Shown in pieces: positions 22,651 to 31,234 of a stretch of DNA of 64,000 nucleotides. The stretch spans positions 1-64,000 of the forward strand of contig CAZXQO010000020.1 of the NCBI GenBank assembly GCA_964643075.1, read 5' to 3'. The DNA comes from Desulfocucumis sp964643075. Lineage in GTDB: Bacteria; Bacillota; Desulfotomaculia; Desulfotomaculales; Desulfocucumaceae. A program made the position numbers and the translations under genes. Each line of letters begins with the position of its first letter. Within the stretch, counting starts at the first letter, position 1. The notes under the pieces were generated by a model. The model was not told where the DNA came from. It saw only the letters and a list, made by a program, of their open reading frames with translations, and did no database searches.

Positions 22651-24021
22651 TTATAACGGCAGATAGGCTGTAAATACACTTCCCAGACCAATTCTGCTGC
22701 ATACCTCAATACTGCCTCCGTGCACATCCAGCACATGTTTTACGATAGCCAGACCGAGGCCTGTGCCACCGTACTGCCTGGAGCGTGCCCGGTCCACCCG
22801 GTAAAACCGTTCGAACACCCGGGGGATACTTTCCTCGGGTATACCAATTCCAGTGTCCGTGATTCGTATGAAGGCCCTGTCTCCGTCACAGCCCGTTTCC
22901 ACCATAACCTTCCCACCGGCGGAAGTATATTTAATGGCGTTATCCACAAGGTTAATCACTACCCTGGTGAGCATATCCTCGTCGGCCGATACCGGCGGCA
23001 TATCCGCAGCTATTACTGTATCCAGTTTAATGTTTTTTTCTCCAGCGCTCTGACCCAGTATGGAGATCACTTTTAATATAAGATTACCCAGCGATAGCAG
23101 TTCCTTTTTCGGTAAAATTTTGCGGTTTTCTATGTTTGAAAGGGCAAACAAATCGTCAATAAGCCTAGTTAAACGATCCGTTTCTGCACTCATAATGTTC
23201 AAAAAATGCTCAGCGGCCTCCCTGTCATCCAGAGCCCCGTCCAGCAGGGTTTCCAGAAAACCCTTGATGGAAGTCATGGGCGTCCGTAATTCGTGGGATA
23301 CGTTGGCTACAAAATCATTTCTCATCTGCTCCAGTTGGCGCCTTTCGGTAACATCCCTGAACAGCGCCACCACACCGCCCCGGTCACTGCCCTTCAGGGG
23401 GGTAAACTGAACGCTGAATATCCTGGGGTCGGGGGTTAAGACCTGTATCTCCCGGCGGAGTTCCTGCTGGTTGCGCAAGGCTTCTTTCAGGTACCTCTCA
23501 AAATCGTAGTGCCTGACCACCTCGACTATCTCTTTACCCCTGCTGGCCTCCTCAGTTATCCTTAGCGCCCTTTCGACCGCAGGGTTTACCAGGAGAACCC
23601 GCCCGGTTCCGTCCACCGCCACCACGCCGTCCGCCATACTGTGCAATATAGCACGCATGCGGTTTTTTTCATCAGTTATCTCATCCACTGTCCGCCTCAG
23701 GCGGGAAGCCAGCAGATTTATGCTTTTTGCCAAATCCCCTATTTCATCATTGGTATAAATTTTAATTTCTTTTTCCAGGTTGCCCCTGGCCATCTCCCGG
23801 GCCGCCTCGCTAATTAAATTAAGGGGCTGCACCACTCTTTTAAGCAGCATCCGGGCCAGCAAAACCGCAAAGGGAAAGGTCAGCAGCGCCACTCCCAGGG
23901 CATTTTGCCTGGTGACAGGAAATAGTTTAAGTAAGGCAAAAAAAATGAAAACGAGCAGAAAATAGCTGGCAATAGGACGCCAACCAATACTTCTGGCCAT
24001 TTTTGCCGGACTGAATTTCAT
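22651..24021 (-). CDS. PhoR/PnpS-type sensor histidine kinase
   Basis: About 456 residues: two N-terminal transmembrane helices with almost no extracytoplasmic loop, a HAMP linker (about 65-120), a PAS domain (about 130-235), HisKA with the phospho-acceptor in VSHELRTPM, and a HATPase domain (N box VINLVDNAIKYT, G1 DTGIGIP, G2 GGTGLGLAIVKHV). The architecture and phoU neighbourhood indicate the phosphate sensor. The partner response regulator, normally adjacent, is not present; pnp follows upstream instead. The start could be ATG 24045 or the preferred ATG 24021, which has AGGGG upstream. Confidence 0.88.
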   Translation of the reverse strand: MKFSPAKMARSIGWRPIASYFLLVFIFFALLKLFPVTRQNALGVALLTFPFAVLLARMLLKRVVQPLNLISEAAREMARGNLEKEIKIYTNDEIGDLAKSINLLASRLRRTVDEITDEKNRMRAILHSMADGVVAVDGTGRVLLVNPAVERALRITEEASRGKEIVEVVRHYDFERYLKEALRNQQELRREIQVLTPDPRIFSVQFTPLKGSDRGGVVALFRDVTERRQLEQMRNDFVANVSHELRTPMTSIKGFLETLLDGALDDREAAEHFLNIMSAETDRLTRLIDDLFALSNIENRKILPKKELLSLGNLILKVISILGQSAGEKNIKLDTVIAADMPPVSADEDMLTRVVINLVDNAIKYTSAGGKVMVETGCDGDRAFIRITDTGIGIPEESIPRVFERFYRVDRARSRQYGGTGLGLAIVKHVLDVHGGSIEVCSRIGLGSVFTAYLPL

Positions 24022-24112
24022 TCTTCTTTTACCCCTGACTAGCATTTTTACAATTGTAACACATAGGTTATTAATAAAAGATAATATTTATGTTAATTTA
24101 AGTTTAAAGAAA

Positions 24113-24145
24113 TTAAAAAACAGAGGTACCTGCGGGCTACCCCTG
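24113..24145 (-). terminator. Terminator after pnp
   Basis: On the minus strand CAGGGGTA-gcccgcagg-TACCTCTG (one G-U pair) is followed by TTTTTTAATTTC, 32 nt beyond the pnp stop. Confidence 0.85.
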
Positions 24146-24176
24146 CTTTTTGACAAGTGTTCACCTAAACCAAGAC

Positions 24177-26402
24177 CTAGTATCTCCTGTCCCTGTCCCG
24201 CGGAGGTCGGGGATTGCGCCTCGGCTCCGCCGCTTCCTGGGCGGCTAGTTCCAGTTCGCCCGGCTCCGGAGGCACGGCTTCCTTCCGGGAAAGTTTGAGA
24301 CGGCCCTGCTGGTCAGAGCCGATAGCTTTTACCAGAATAGAATCCCCTTCTCTGACAATATCCTCTGTTTTAGCCACCCTGTGGTGAGCAAGCTGGGAGA
24401 TGTGCACCAGCCCCTCTTTGCCGGGTAATCCCAGCACACCGGGAATAACCTCTACGAAACAGCCAAAATCAGTAACCCTGGTAACCTTGCCGTTGTATAT
24501 TTCTCCGGTTACAACGTCCTTGGTCAGTGTTTCTACAATATGCAGCGCCTTTTTGCCTGCCTCGGAATCCAGCGCTCCTATAAAGACCCTGCCATCGTCT
24601 TCTATATCAATATCCGCACCGGTTTCCTCCACTATCTTTCTGATGATCTTGCCGCCTGGCCCGATTACGTCCCTTATTTTATCAGGGTCGATATTGATTT
24701 GAATGATTCTCGGGGCATAGCGCGACAGGTCTGTACGGGGCTTATCAATAACTGCCAGCATTTTTCCCATGATGTGCATCCTTGCTTCATGGGCCTGCTC
24801 CAGCGCCCGCTCCAGTACCTGAGGAGTAACTCCGGCAATTTTTATGTCCATCTGCAGGGCCGTTATCCCTTCCTTAGTTCCAGCCACCTTGAAATCCATG
24901 TCACCCAGGTGGTCTTCAACGCCCTGGATATCAGTCAGAACGGCAATTTCGTCGCCCTCTTTGATGAGTCCCATGGCTGCGCCGGCTACCGGAGCCTTGA
25001 TGGGTACCCCAGCATCCATCAGGGCCAGGCAACTGCCACACACACTGCCCATGGAGGTAGAGCCGTTGGATTCCAGCACCTCGGAAACAATTCTGATGGT
25101 ATAAGGGAAAGCCTTCTCCGAGGGAATTACTGCTTCCAGCGCTCTTTCAGCCAGGGCGCCGTGACCTATTTCCCGCCTGCCCGGGGCGCGCATGGGCTTG
25201 GTTTCTCCAGTGCTGAACGGCGGAAAATTATAGTGATGCATATATCTTTTAGTCTCTTCGGTACCCAGCCCGTCCAACCTCTGCTCGTCAGATACGGGCC
25301 CCAAGGTGAGCACGGACAGAACCTGGGTCTGCCCCCGGGTAAACAAACCGGTTCCGTGGGTGCGGGGCAGCACGCCTACCTCAACGGTTATGGGCCTTAC
25401 TTCATTCAGTGCCCGGCCATCAATACGTACTTTATCCCTGGTGATAAAGCCCCGGATTACTTTCTTTTCAGCAGCGTCTACGACCTTCTCAATATCCTTG
25501 GCCTGTTCGGGAAATGTTTCCGCAAATTCCTGCATTAGTCCCGACTTAACCTGATCCAGGTAGATTTCCCGCTGTTTCTTGGGCATCTTAGTTTCTATGC
25601 ATTGTCTGACCGCAGCGGTAAATTTTTGTTCTGCCGGACCAGTGACGGCTGCGTCTATTTCAGAAGCCGGATGGGCCGACTCAAATACCATTTTTTCTCT
25701 GGCCAACCCCAGGGATAAGGCCTCTTCCCTGAACTTTTCGATGAAATCAACTATTTCCCTGATTTTATCATGACCAAAGGAAATAGCCTCCAGCATAACA
25801 CTTTCAGGCACCTCGGATGCCTTGGCCTCAACCATCATCACGGCATCCCTGGTACCTGCCACCACCAGATGCATATCGCTTTTTTCCGCCTGCTCCTGGG
25901 TGGGGTTGATCACAAGCTCGCCGTTGACCCTGCCCACTATTACACCACCGATGGGTCCTCCGAAGGGGGTATCACTGATATGTAATGCAGTGGAAGCCCC
26001 AATCATGGCCGCAATCTCAGGAGCATGGTCCTGATCCACAGACATAATAGTGGCTATTACCTGAACTTCGTTTCTAAAGCCTTTTGGAAAAAGAGGGCGA
26101 ATGGGCCTATCGATCAGCCTGCATGACAGTACCGCCTTCTCGCTGGGGCGGGATTCTCTCTTTATAAATCCACCAGGGATCTTCCCCACCGCATATAGTC
26201 TTTCTTCGTAATCGACGGTGAGAGGAAAGAAGTCAATTCCCTCCCGGATATGCTGGGCCATAGTTGCCGCTACCAGCACCATGGTGTCGCCGTAACGGAC
26301 AAACACCGCACCGCTGGCCTGTTTGGCGACCCGCCCCGTTTCCAGGGTCATACTCCGGCCACCTATATTCAATTCCCTCTTCAAAATTACCTGCTCTGAC
26401 AT
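24177..26402 (-). CDS. pnp: Polyribonucleotide nucleotidyltransferase (PNPase)
   Basis: 741 residues. Two RNase PH-like domains with an intervening helical domain, then KH (VIGPGGKIIRKIVEETGADIDI-type, about 560) and S1 (VTRVTDFGCFVEVIPG, about 625) RNA-binding domains. The short tail is Arg/Pro-rich. It degrades RNA 3' to 5' phosphorolytically. The ATG at 26402 (MSEQVILKREL) is preceded by GGAGG; the open frame to 26513 runs into the rpsO terminator region. Adjacent to rpsO, as in most bacteria. Confidence 0.97.
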   Translation of the reverse strand: MSEQVILKRELNIGGRSMTLETGRVAKQASGAVFVRYGDTMVLVAATMAQHIREGIDFFPLTVDYEERLYAVGKIPGGFIKRESRPSEKAVLSCRLIDRPIRPLFPKGFRNEVQVIATIMSVDQDHAPEIAAMIGASTALHISDTPFGGPIGGVIVGRVNGELVINPTQEQAEKSDMHLVVAGTRDAVMMVEAKASEVPESVMLEAISFGHDKIREIVDFIEKFREEALSLGLAREKMVFESAHPASEIDAAVTGPAEQKFTAAVRQCIETKMPKKQREIYLDQVKSGLMQEFAETFPEQAKDIEKVVDAAEKKVIRGFITRDKVRIDGRALNEVRPITVEVGVLPRTHGTGLFTRGQTQVLSVLTLGPVSDEQRLDGLGTEETKRYMHHYNFPPFSTGETKPMRAPGRREIGHGALAERALEAVIPSEKAFPYTIRIVSEVLESNGSTSMGSVCGSCLALMDAGVPIKAPVAGAAMGLIKEGDEIAVLTDIQGVEDHLGDMDFKVAGTKEGITALQMDIKIAGVTPQVLERALEQAHEARMHIMGKMLAVIDKPRTDLSRYAPRIIQINIDPDKIRDVIGPGGKIIRKIVEETGADIDIEDDGRVFIGALDSEAGKKALHIVETLTKDVVTGEIYNGKVTRVTDFGCFVEVIPGVLGLPGKEGLVHISQLAHHRVAKTEDIVREGDSILVKAIGSDQQGRLKLSRKEAVPPEPGELELAAQEAAEPRRNPRPPRDRDRRY

Positions 26403-26550
26403 TAAAGGCCAAACCTCCATACATCTATGCAAATTTTTACAACCGTTAGTTATTCTACATATTTTATAGTATTTCCTGCAGGGATAATAAAAAATACCCC
26501 GGTGAATGGTCATAACGGCAATTAATGATTAAAAAACAGCCTTGACTTAT

Positions 26551-26582
26551 AAAAAAAGAGCGGGCAGTCCGCTCTTTTTTTA
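26551..26582 (-). terminator. Terminator after rpsO
   Basis: AAAGAGCGG and CCGCTCTTTTTTT form a strong hairpin with T tracts on both sides, 4 nt after the rpsO stop. It may be leaky, allowing rpsO-pnp readthrough. Confidence 0.88.
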
Positions 26583-26585
26583 ATG

Positions 26586-26855
26586 TTATTTACGCAACCC
26601 AAGTTTTTCAATAATCGAACGATAGCGGCCAAAATTGCGATCCTTCAGGTAGTTTAAAAGAGCCCGCCTTTGACCAACCATTTTTAAAAGACCTCGCCTG
26701 GAGTGATGGTCTTTTTTATGAATCTTCAGATGCTCGGTAAGGCCGTTTATCCTGGTAGTAAGTATGGCAATCTGAACTTCCGGCGAGCCGGTATCATTGT
26801 CATGAGTCTTATGCTGGGAAATTACAGCCTGTTTTGCTTCCAGAGAAAGCGACAT
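26586..26855 (-). CDS. rpsO: 30S ribosomal protein S15
   Basis: 89 residues, the standard S15 length: the LEAKQAVISQHKTHDNDTGSPEVQIA region, the HHSRRGLLKMVGQRRALLNYL core that binds 16S rRNA and a basic end. The ATG at 26855 gives the standard size and has AGGAGG upstream; the frame continues to a GTG at 26867. Confidence 0.97.
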   Translation of the reverse strand: MSLSLEAKQAVISQHKTHDNDTGSPEVQIAILTTRINGLTEHLKIHKKDHHSRRGLLKMVGQRRALLNYLKDRNFGRYRSIIEKLGLRK

Positions 26856-26944
26856 ATATGTATTCACCTCCTAACACCGGGTTAATCGCTGCCAGCCAAG
26901 TAAACCGCTGGAGAAACGGGCCCCCTAGCAGGCAGTTCGGGGAT

Positions 26945-27166
26945 TTATTTCCCTATAATTGTGATTACCAAGCGACCGCCCGGTATGTCCTTGGCAACAA
27001 TATCAAATATTCTACCCGATTTGGCAAAAAATCCACGGAATCTGGTGGCAGTGGGAACACGCCCCGGTATTCCGGTAGCCGCGCCGATAATATCCTGTAC
27101 TGTAATTTTTTCCTGGCGCATATCTTTTAGACGTTTTCGGGCATGTTCCGTAATGATAACCCGCAT
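26945..27166 (-). CDS. Small DUF4258-like protein
   Basis: About 73 residues starting MRVIITEHARKRLKDM at ATG 27166 with AGAAGG upstream. The pattern HARKR-x9-ITVQDIIGA and a beta-rich end (FDIVAKDIPGGRLVITIIGK) resemble DUF4258/RelE-like small proteins. It lies 13 nt after another short gene; the pair has toxin-antitoxin-like geometry, but similarity is only suggestive and no toxic residues can be named. Confidence 0.5.
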   Translation of the reverse strand: MRVIITEHARKRLKDMRQEKITVQDIIGAATGIPGRVPTATRFRGFFAKSGRIFDIVAKDIPGGRLVITIIGK

Positions 27167-27179
27167 ATCGGTATCCTTC

Positions 27180-27407
27180 TCAATAGGCACCGGATTGCAC
27201 AATCCTCTTCTCATCTTCCTGGGCCAGAAAGGCATAAAGGGCATCCTGGAAGGCTGTTAACCTCGAATCTTCTATATTTGACCCGCTATATATCTCTTCC
27301 AACTCTTTCTTCAGTTTTTGAAAGTCCTCACTCAGGCAAATCATGGCTATATGGTTAAGCCATTTTTTAATTTCTTCCTCTGGCGAATCAGACTTAGGAA
27401 CTCCCAT
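27180..27407 (-). CDS. Small acidic helical protein paired with the DUF4258-like gene
   Basis: A 75-residue protein of unrecognised family, ATG at 27407 with AAAGGAG 8 nt upstream. It is rich in Glu and Lys, apparently all-helical (SPEEEIKKWLNHIAMICL; EDFQKLKKELEEIY), and is translated just before the DUF4258-like gene. This arrangement resembles an antitoxin followed by a toxin. No DNA-binding motif is visible. Confidence 0.5.
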   Translation of the reverse strand: MGVPKSDSPEEEIKKWLNHIAMICLSEDFQKLKKELEEIYSGSNIEDSRLTAFQDALYAFLAQEDEKRIVQSGAY

Positions 27408-27611
27408 GCCTACGTCTCCTTTCATCATGATGGGACGTTGACCGTGTCATTATAGCATATTTTAACTGCCGGGTAAACTGAATGAAAATGGTTGTGTCTA
27501 ATTAATACATTTATATTTATAATTTCGAGCCGGTATGCTACTACAGCATATATTGCTTTTCTCTATGCCCGCTACGCCACGGGGACGGTTCCATCGTCTT
27601 CCCGAATAAGG

Positions 27612-27760
27612 AAAGGGGACACACCCCTTCGGGGAATGTCCCCGATTCTACTTCGCTTCGCTTCGGGGACATGGGGACATTCCTCTGAAAGAGGTGTGTC
27701 CCCGTACCTTATAACCCGTCCCCATGGCTCCGCTAACCTTAAATTACGCTGTAGTGCTAC
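27612..27760. repeat. GGGGACA palindromes plus conserved ~55-bp tail next to ribF
   Basis: Two complete hairpins, GGGGACACACCCC-ttc-GGGGAATGTCCCC (27615-27643) and GGGGACATTCCTC-tgaaa-GAGGTGTGTCCCC (27673-27703), are followed by a sequence matching the window start (CCGTACCTTATA...TTACGCTGTAGT). The tail reaches the ribF stop. From 27429 to 27611 I see nothing coding. Confidence 0.85.
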
Positions 27761-28689
27761 TGTTGAAACTCTATTCTGGCCCGGCTGATATCAATTCTGA
27801 TTTGCTCTACCAGTTCCCCGGGGGAGGAAAAACGTTTCTCATCCCGCAGGCGCCCGGTGAAATACACCTTTATCTTTTTGCCGTACAAATCCCCGTAAAA
27901 GTCCAGCAGATGAACCTCCAGGTTGCGAATCATGCCGTCACCGTGGAAAGTTGGTTTGACGCCAATGTTAGCCACGCCCAGAAAATTATCCCCTTCGACC
28001 CTAACTTCTACAGCATAAACTCCGTTGGCGGGCACCAGTATCTCCCCATCCAGCACGATATTGGCAGTGGGAAAACCAAGTGTTCTGCCACGCATTTCCC
28101 CAACCACCACCTCGCCTTCCGCAAAAGGACAATAGCCCAGATACTTCCTGGCTTCCAGCACTTCACCTGCACCAAGCAAATTGCGGATCAGTGTGCTGCT
28201 TACGGGAGTACCCCCTATGGCCACAGGCGGTATGACGTGTACACCAAAACCCAGTTTCCTGCCTGCCCCGGCCAGTGTTTCGGGACTACCCTTGCCGCCT
28301 TTCCCAAAGGTATAATTATAACCAATGAAAACTGACCGCACCATCAATTCTCGGTGTAAAACCTCTGTGATAAATTCCTCAGGGGCAAGGGAAGCAAAAT
28401 CAAGGGTAAAGGGAACCAGCAGCAGTACTTCGACACCCAAACCGGCAATCATCTTTTGCTTGGCCTGCTGGGATAAAAGCATTGGCGGTGCGCCTTCAGG
28501 ATTCAGCACCTTCATGGGATGCGGGTAAAAGGTAAACACCGCCGGCACCCCGCTGTCCTTTTTCGCTTTATTGACCAGATCTGAAATAAGACGCTGGTGG
28601 CCTAAATGTAAACCATCAAAATTACCCAGTCCCACGTAAATGTTTTTATATGTTTTTCCTATTCCCTGCCATGTATTATAGATATGCAA
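27757..28689 (-). CDS. ribF: Bifunctional riboflavin kinase/FMN adenylyltransferase
   Basis: 310 residues: N-terminal FAD synthetase nucleotidyltransferase with GNFDGLHLGHQ (about residue 22) and FTFYPHPM, SSTLIRNLLGAG; C-terminal riboflavin kinase with GRTLGFPTANI and GVANIGVKPTF. Makes FMN and FAD. TTG start with a GGGTAGGG site. It follows truB with a 22-nt gap, as in Bacillus. Confidence 0.96.
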   Translation of the reverse strand: MHIYNTWQGIGKTYKNIYVGLGNFDGLHLGHQRLISDLVNKAKKDSGVPAVFTFYPHPMKVLNPEGAPPMLLSQQAKQKMIAGLGVEVLLLVPFTLDFASLAPEEFITEVLHRELMVRSVFIGYNYTFGKGGKGSPETLAGAGRKLGFGVHVIPPVAIGGTPVSSTLIRNLLGAGEVLEARKYLGYCPFAEGEVVVGEMRGRTLGFPTANIVLDGEILVPANGVYAVEVRVEGDNFLGVANIGVKPTFHGDGMIRNLEVHLLDFYGDLYGKKIKVYFTGRLRDEKRFSSPGELVEQIRIDISRARIEFQQ

Positions 28690-28711
28690 TGAACCCTACC
28701 CCCATGATGAT

Positions 28712-29626
28712 CTATACAAGTACCTTTACTGGTTTAAAGGATATCCTGCCGTCTGTACAGTCAGTGGCGGCAAGGGCCATTAGCCCCGAGGAAAACCTCA
28801 GCCTGACCATCTGTCCGGTCGACAATCCCTCAGGGGCGTTTTCCACACCCGGCAAGTATAACTGTGCCCCCGACCTTACCGATGCCGCTGCAGATTCTTT
28901 AACGAACACTGCAGGCATATTTTTCAGCATGTCATCCATGGACACAACAGCCTGCTCAAGCTTCCCGTTCCGGACAAGACAGGCCAACTCTTCCAGGGTA
29001 TAAGACCGGTCAATGACAAATGTTCCCGCCCTGGTACGCAACAGAAAGCTCATATGAGCACCGCAGCCGAGCCTGTCGCCGATATCCGTACATAGTGTGC
29101 GGATGTATGTGCCGGCTGAACAGGATATGTCAATTATGGCTGTAAGGGGATGGTTCCCGGCACCGTTCCATTTTATCATATTTAATGCATGAATTATTAC
29201 CCGCCGCGGTTTCCTCTCCACCACCACTCCCTTGCGGGCCAGTTCATACAGCTTTACCCCCTGGTGGCGGACGGCAGAAGTCATGGGAGGCACCTGTTCA
29301 ATATCGCCCAGGAATCCTGACAGAACATTTTCTACCAGGAACGGGGTTATATCCATAGTATCTTTAGTGTATATAATTTCCCCGAAAGAGTCGCCGGTAT
29401 CTGTCTTGATACCGAAAGTAATTTCTGCCCGGTATTGTTTGTCATCCGGTAAAAATTCGATAACCCTGGTAGCACGTCCCACGCATAGAAGGAGCACCCC
29501 CGCCGCAGCGGGATCCAGGGTCCCGGTGTGTCCCGCCTTTTTTATCCCGCTAAGCCGGCGAACATAATTAACCACATCATGTGACGTCATACCAGGTGGT
29601 TTTAATATATTAATTAATCCATCCAT
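28712..29626 (-). CDS. truB: tRNA pseudouridine(55) synthase
   Basis: 304 residues. N-terminal MDGLINILKPPGMTSHDVV, catalytic motif GHTGTLDPAAAGVL with Asp as nucleophile, RAEITFGIKTDTGD and the SCSAGTYIRTLC motif; a C-terminal PUA-like extension. Modifies U55 of the tRNA T-loop. Either of two adjacent ATGs (29629, 29626) fits the GGTGG site. Confidence 0.96.
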   Translation of the reverse strand: MDGLINILKPPGMTSHDVVNYVRRLSGIKKAGHTGTLDPAAAGVLLLCVGRATRVIEFLPDDKQYRAEITFGIKTDTGDSFGEIIYTKDTMDITPFLVENVLSGFLGDIEQVPPMTSAVRHQGVKLYELARKGVVVERKPRRVIIHALNMIKWNGAGNHPLTAIIDISCSAGTYIRTLCTDIGDRLGCGAHMSFLLRTRAGTFVIDRSYTLEELACLVRNGKLEQAVVSMDDMLKNMPAVFVKESAAASVRSGAQLYLPGVENAPEGLSTGQMVRLRFSSGLMALAATDCTDGRISFKPVKVLV

Positions 29627-29659
29627 CATAAACCACCAAACATATCCTCTCAAGTATCA

Positions 29660-29728
29660 GTCAAAATTAGAAAGTCAAATGTCGAAAGTCTAACGTTGAA
29701 AATCCTTTTAGATTACTTTTGACCTTAG
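29660..29728. repeat. Degenerate heptamer-type repeat between nrnA and truB
   Basis: Reads as AAAGTCA AATGTCG AAAGTCT AACGTTG AAAATCC, a 7-bp periodicity like the arm at 12958, followed by a partly complementary GATTACTTTTGACCTTAGACT. Confidence 0.55.
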
Positions 29729-29732
29729 ACTG

Positions 29733-30707
29733 TTATTTTAGATCCGCCGCTTCTTCAATGGCCACAGCCACCACCATTTTTTCTATATTTTCCAGCCGGC
29801 CCTCAATGACGCACCCGGAAGCCCTGGTATGACCACCGCCGCCGAATTTCCCGGCCAGCATACGAACATCCACGCCCTCCTTGGAGCGAAAGCTGACTTT
29901 AAATTTGCCTTCACTTATTTCCCTGAAGAAAATAGCAACCTCTACACCCTTTATGGTACGTACTATGTTGATCAGACCTTCCGTATGCTCATCCCGGGCT
30001 GCGAGCATGTGAAGTGTATGCCTGTCTATCGAGGACCAAGCTACCCTGCCGCAGGGGCTGATTGCCATTTTCTTCAGGGCTTCCTTCATTACTTTCAGTG
30101 TTGCCAGTGGTTTTTGCTCATATATATTTATGTTTATCCATGAAGCGGAAATACCCGTCTCCAGTAGTCTGGCTGCCCGCCGCATGGTGCCGGAGGTAGT
30201 ATTCTCATATTGAAAGGAGCCGGTGTCCGTAACCAGCGCCACATAGAGGTAAACGGCAATTTCTTCTGATATGGAGGTTCCCATTAAATCAATCAAATCC
30301 ATAACGATTTCTCCGGTGGCCGCCGCCTTACCGTCTATATAATTATATCCGGCAAAGGCGCTGGAACCGGGGTGGTGGTCTATATTTACAACTAGCATAT
30401 CCCTTTCCAGGAGCGCCTTGACCTTGCCCAGCCGTTCGGGGACAGAACAATCCAGTATGATAAAAGTATCATACTCCTCTGCCAGGACGTCCTCACCAAT
30501 GACAAACCTGTCTACGCCAGGCAAAAAGTTATATATTTCAGGCACCGGATCGGGACTGGCCAGCACAACCTTTATACCTAGTTGCTCAAGGGCCGCTCCC
30601 AACGCCGCCACGGAACCCAGACAGTCCCCGTCGGGCATTACATGTCCGCATATTATGGCATTCCCGGCGTTACGTAAAACCCCGGCAATATCTGCAAGGC
30701 TGTTCAT
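29733..30707 (-). CDS. nrnA: DHH/DHHA1 phosphoesterase (oligoribonuclease NrnA-type)
   Basis: 324 residues with the four DHH motifs: GHVMPDGDCLGS (about residue 20), ILDCSVPERLG, NIDHHPGS and the DHHA1 GGGGHTRASG near the C-terminus. The family includes NrnA, which degrades nano-RNAs and converts pAp to AMP. Starts at ATG with AAGGAG 8 nt upstream. Its place between rbfA and truB is the standard location in clostridia. Confidence 0.93.
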   Translation of the reverse strand: MNSLADIAGVLRNAGNAIICGHVMPDGDCLGSVAALGAALEQLGIKVVLASPDPVPEIYNFLPGVDRFVIGEDVLAEEYDTFIILDCSVPERLGKVKALLERDMLVVNIDHHPGSSAFAGYNYIDGKAAATGEIVMDLIDLMGTSISEEIAVYLYVALVTDTGSFQYENTTSGTMRRAARLLETGISASWININIYEQKPLATLKVMKEALKKMAISPCGRVAWSSIDRHTLHMLAARDEHTEGLINIVRTIKGVEVAIFFREISEGKFKVSFRSKEGVDVRMLAGKFGGGGHTRASGCVIEGRLENIEKMVVAVAIEEAADLK

Positions 30708-30739
30708 ATATATTTCTCCTTAGTGGGAATCAGCGGAAA

Positions 30740-30807
30740 GGGGACACACCTTCTTGGGTTATCTAAAATTCTAACGTCTGAACAATTTCACGAAGGAATG
30801 TCCCCAA
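30740..30807. repeat. Type-1 GGGGACA palindrome between rbfA and nrnA
   Basis: A complete 68-bp unit: GGGGACACACCTTCTTGGG at one end and TCACGAAGGAATGTCCCC at the other, the ends complementary in two blocks (GGGGACA/TGTCCCC and CCTTC/GAAGG). Confidence 0.85.
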
Positions 30808-30847
30808 TTAATGCAAGATGGTGAATCAACCCCTTGCCTCCAGTATC

Positions 30848-31222
30848 TCACTTACCTACAGAATCGTCATGTCCCTCGGTTTTGTCGTCGGACACTTCAT
30901 CCAGGAGTTTAATAACCCTGGTCCCCCGCTGAATAGATGCATCCAGCTTGAAAGACAGTTCCGGTGTGTAACGCAGCCTGATGCGCCGCCCCAATTCAGT
31001 CCTGACAAAACCCTTGGCGCTTTCCAGGGCTGCAATGGTCTTCTGCTGCGCCTCTGGTTCACCCAGCACGCTGATAAATATCTTGGCATAACGCATATCT
31101 CCGGAAACATCAACAGAAGTAATGGTGGCAAAACCAATGCGGGGATCCTTTAGCTCATCCCTGATCATGTCCGACACTTCTTTTTTTATAGCCTCGGCCA
31201 GTCTTTCAGGCCGGTGGGACAT
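30848..31222 (-). CDS. rbfA: Ribosome-binding factor A
   Basis: About 124 residues of the KH-like RbfA fold (PERLAEAIKKEVSDMIRDELKDPRIG; DMRYAKIFISVLG; GFVRTELGRRIRLRYTPELSF). It assists 30S maturation and binds near helix 1 of 16S rRNA. ATG at 31222 follows a GGGGTGGGG site and lies 12 nt after infB. Confidence 0.96.
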   Translation of the reverse strand: MSHRPERLAEAIKKEVSDMIRDELKDPRIGFATITSVDVSGDMRYAKIFISVLGEPEAQQKTIAALESAKGFVRTELGRRIRLRYTPELSFKLDASIQRGTRVIKLLDEVSDDKTEGHDDSVGK

Positions 31223-31234
31223 ATTCCCCACCCC

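Noticed and set aside
24540..25538. 332-codon open frame on the plus strand
   Set aside because: Antisense to pnp with no ribosome site and no recognisable family; a codon-bias shadow.
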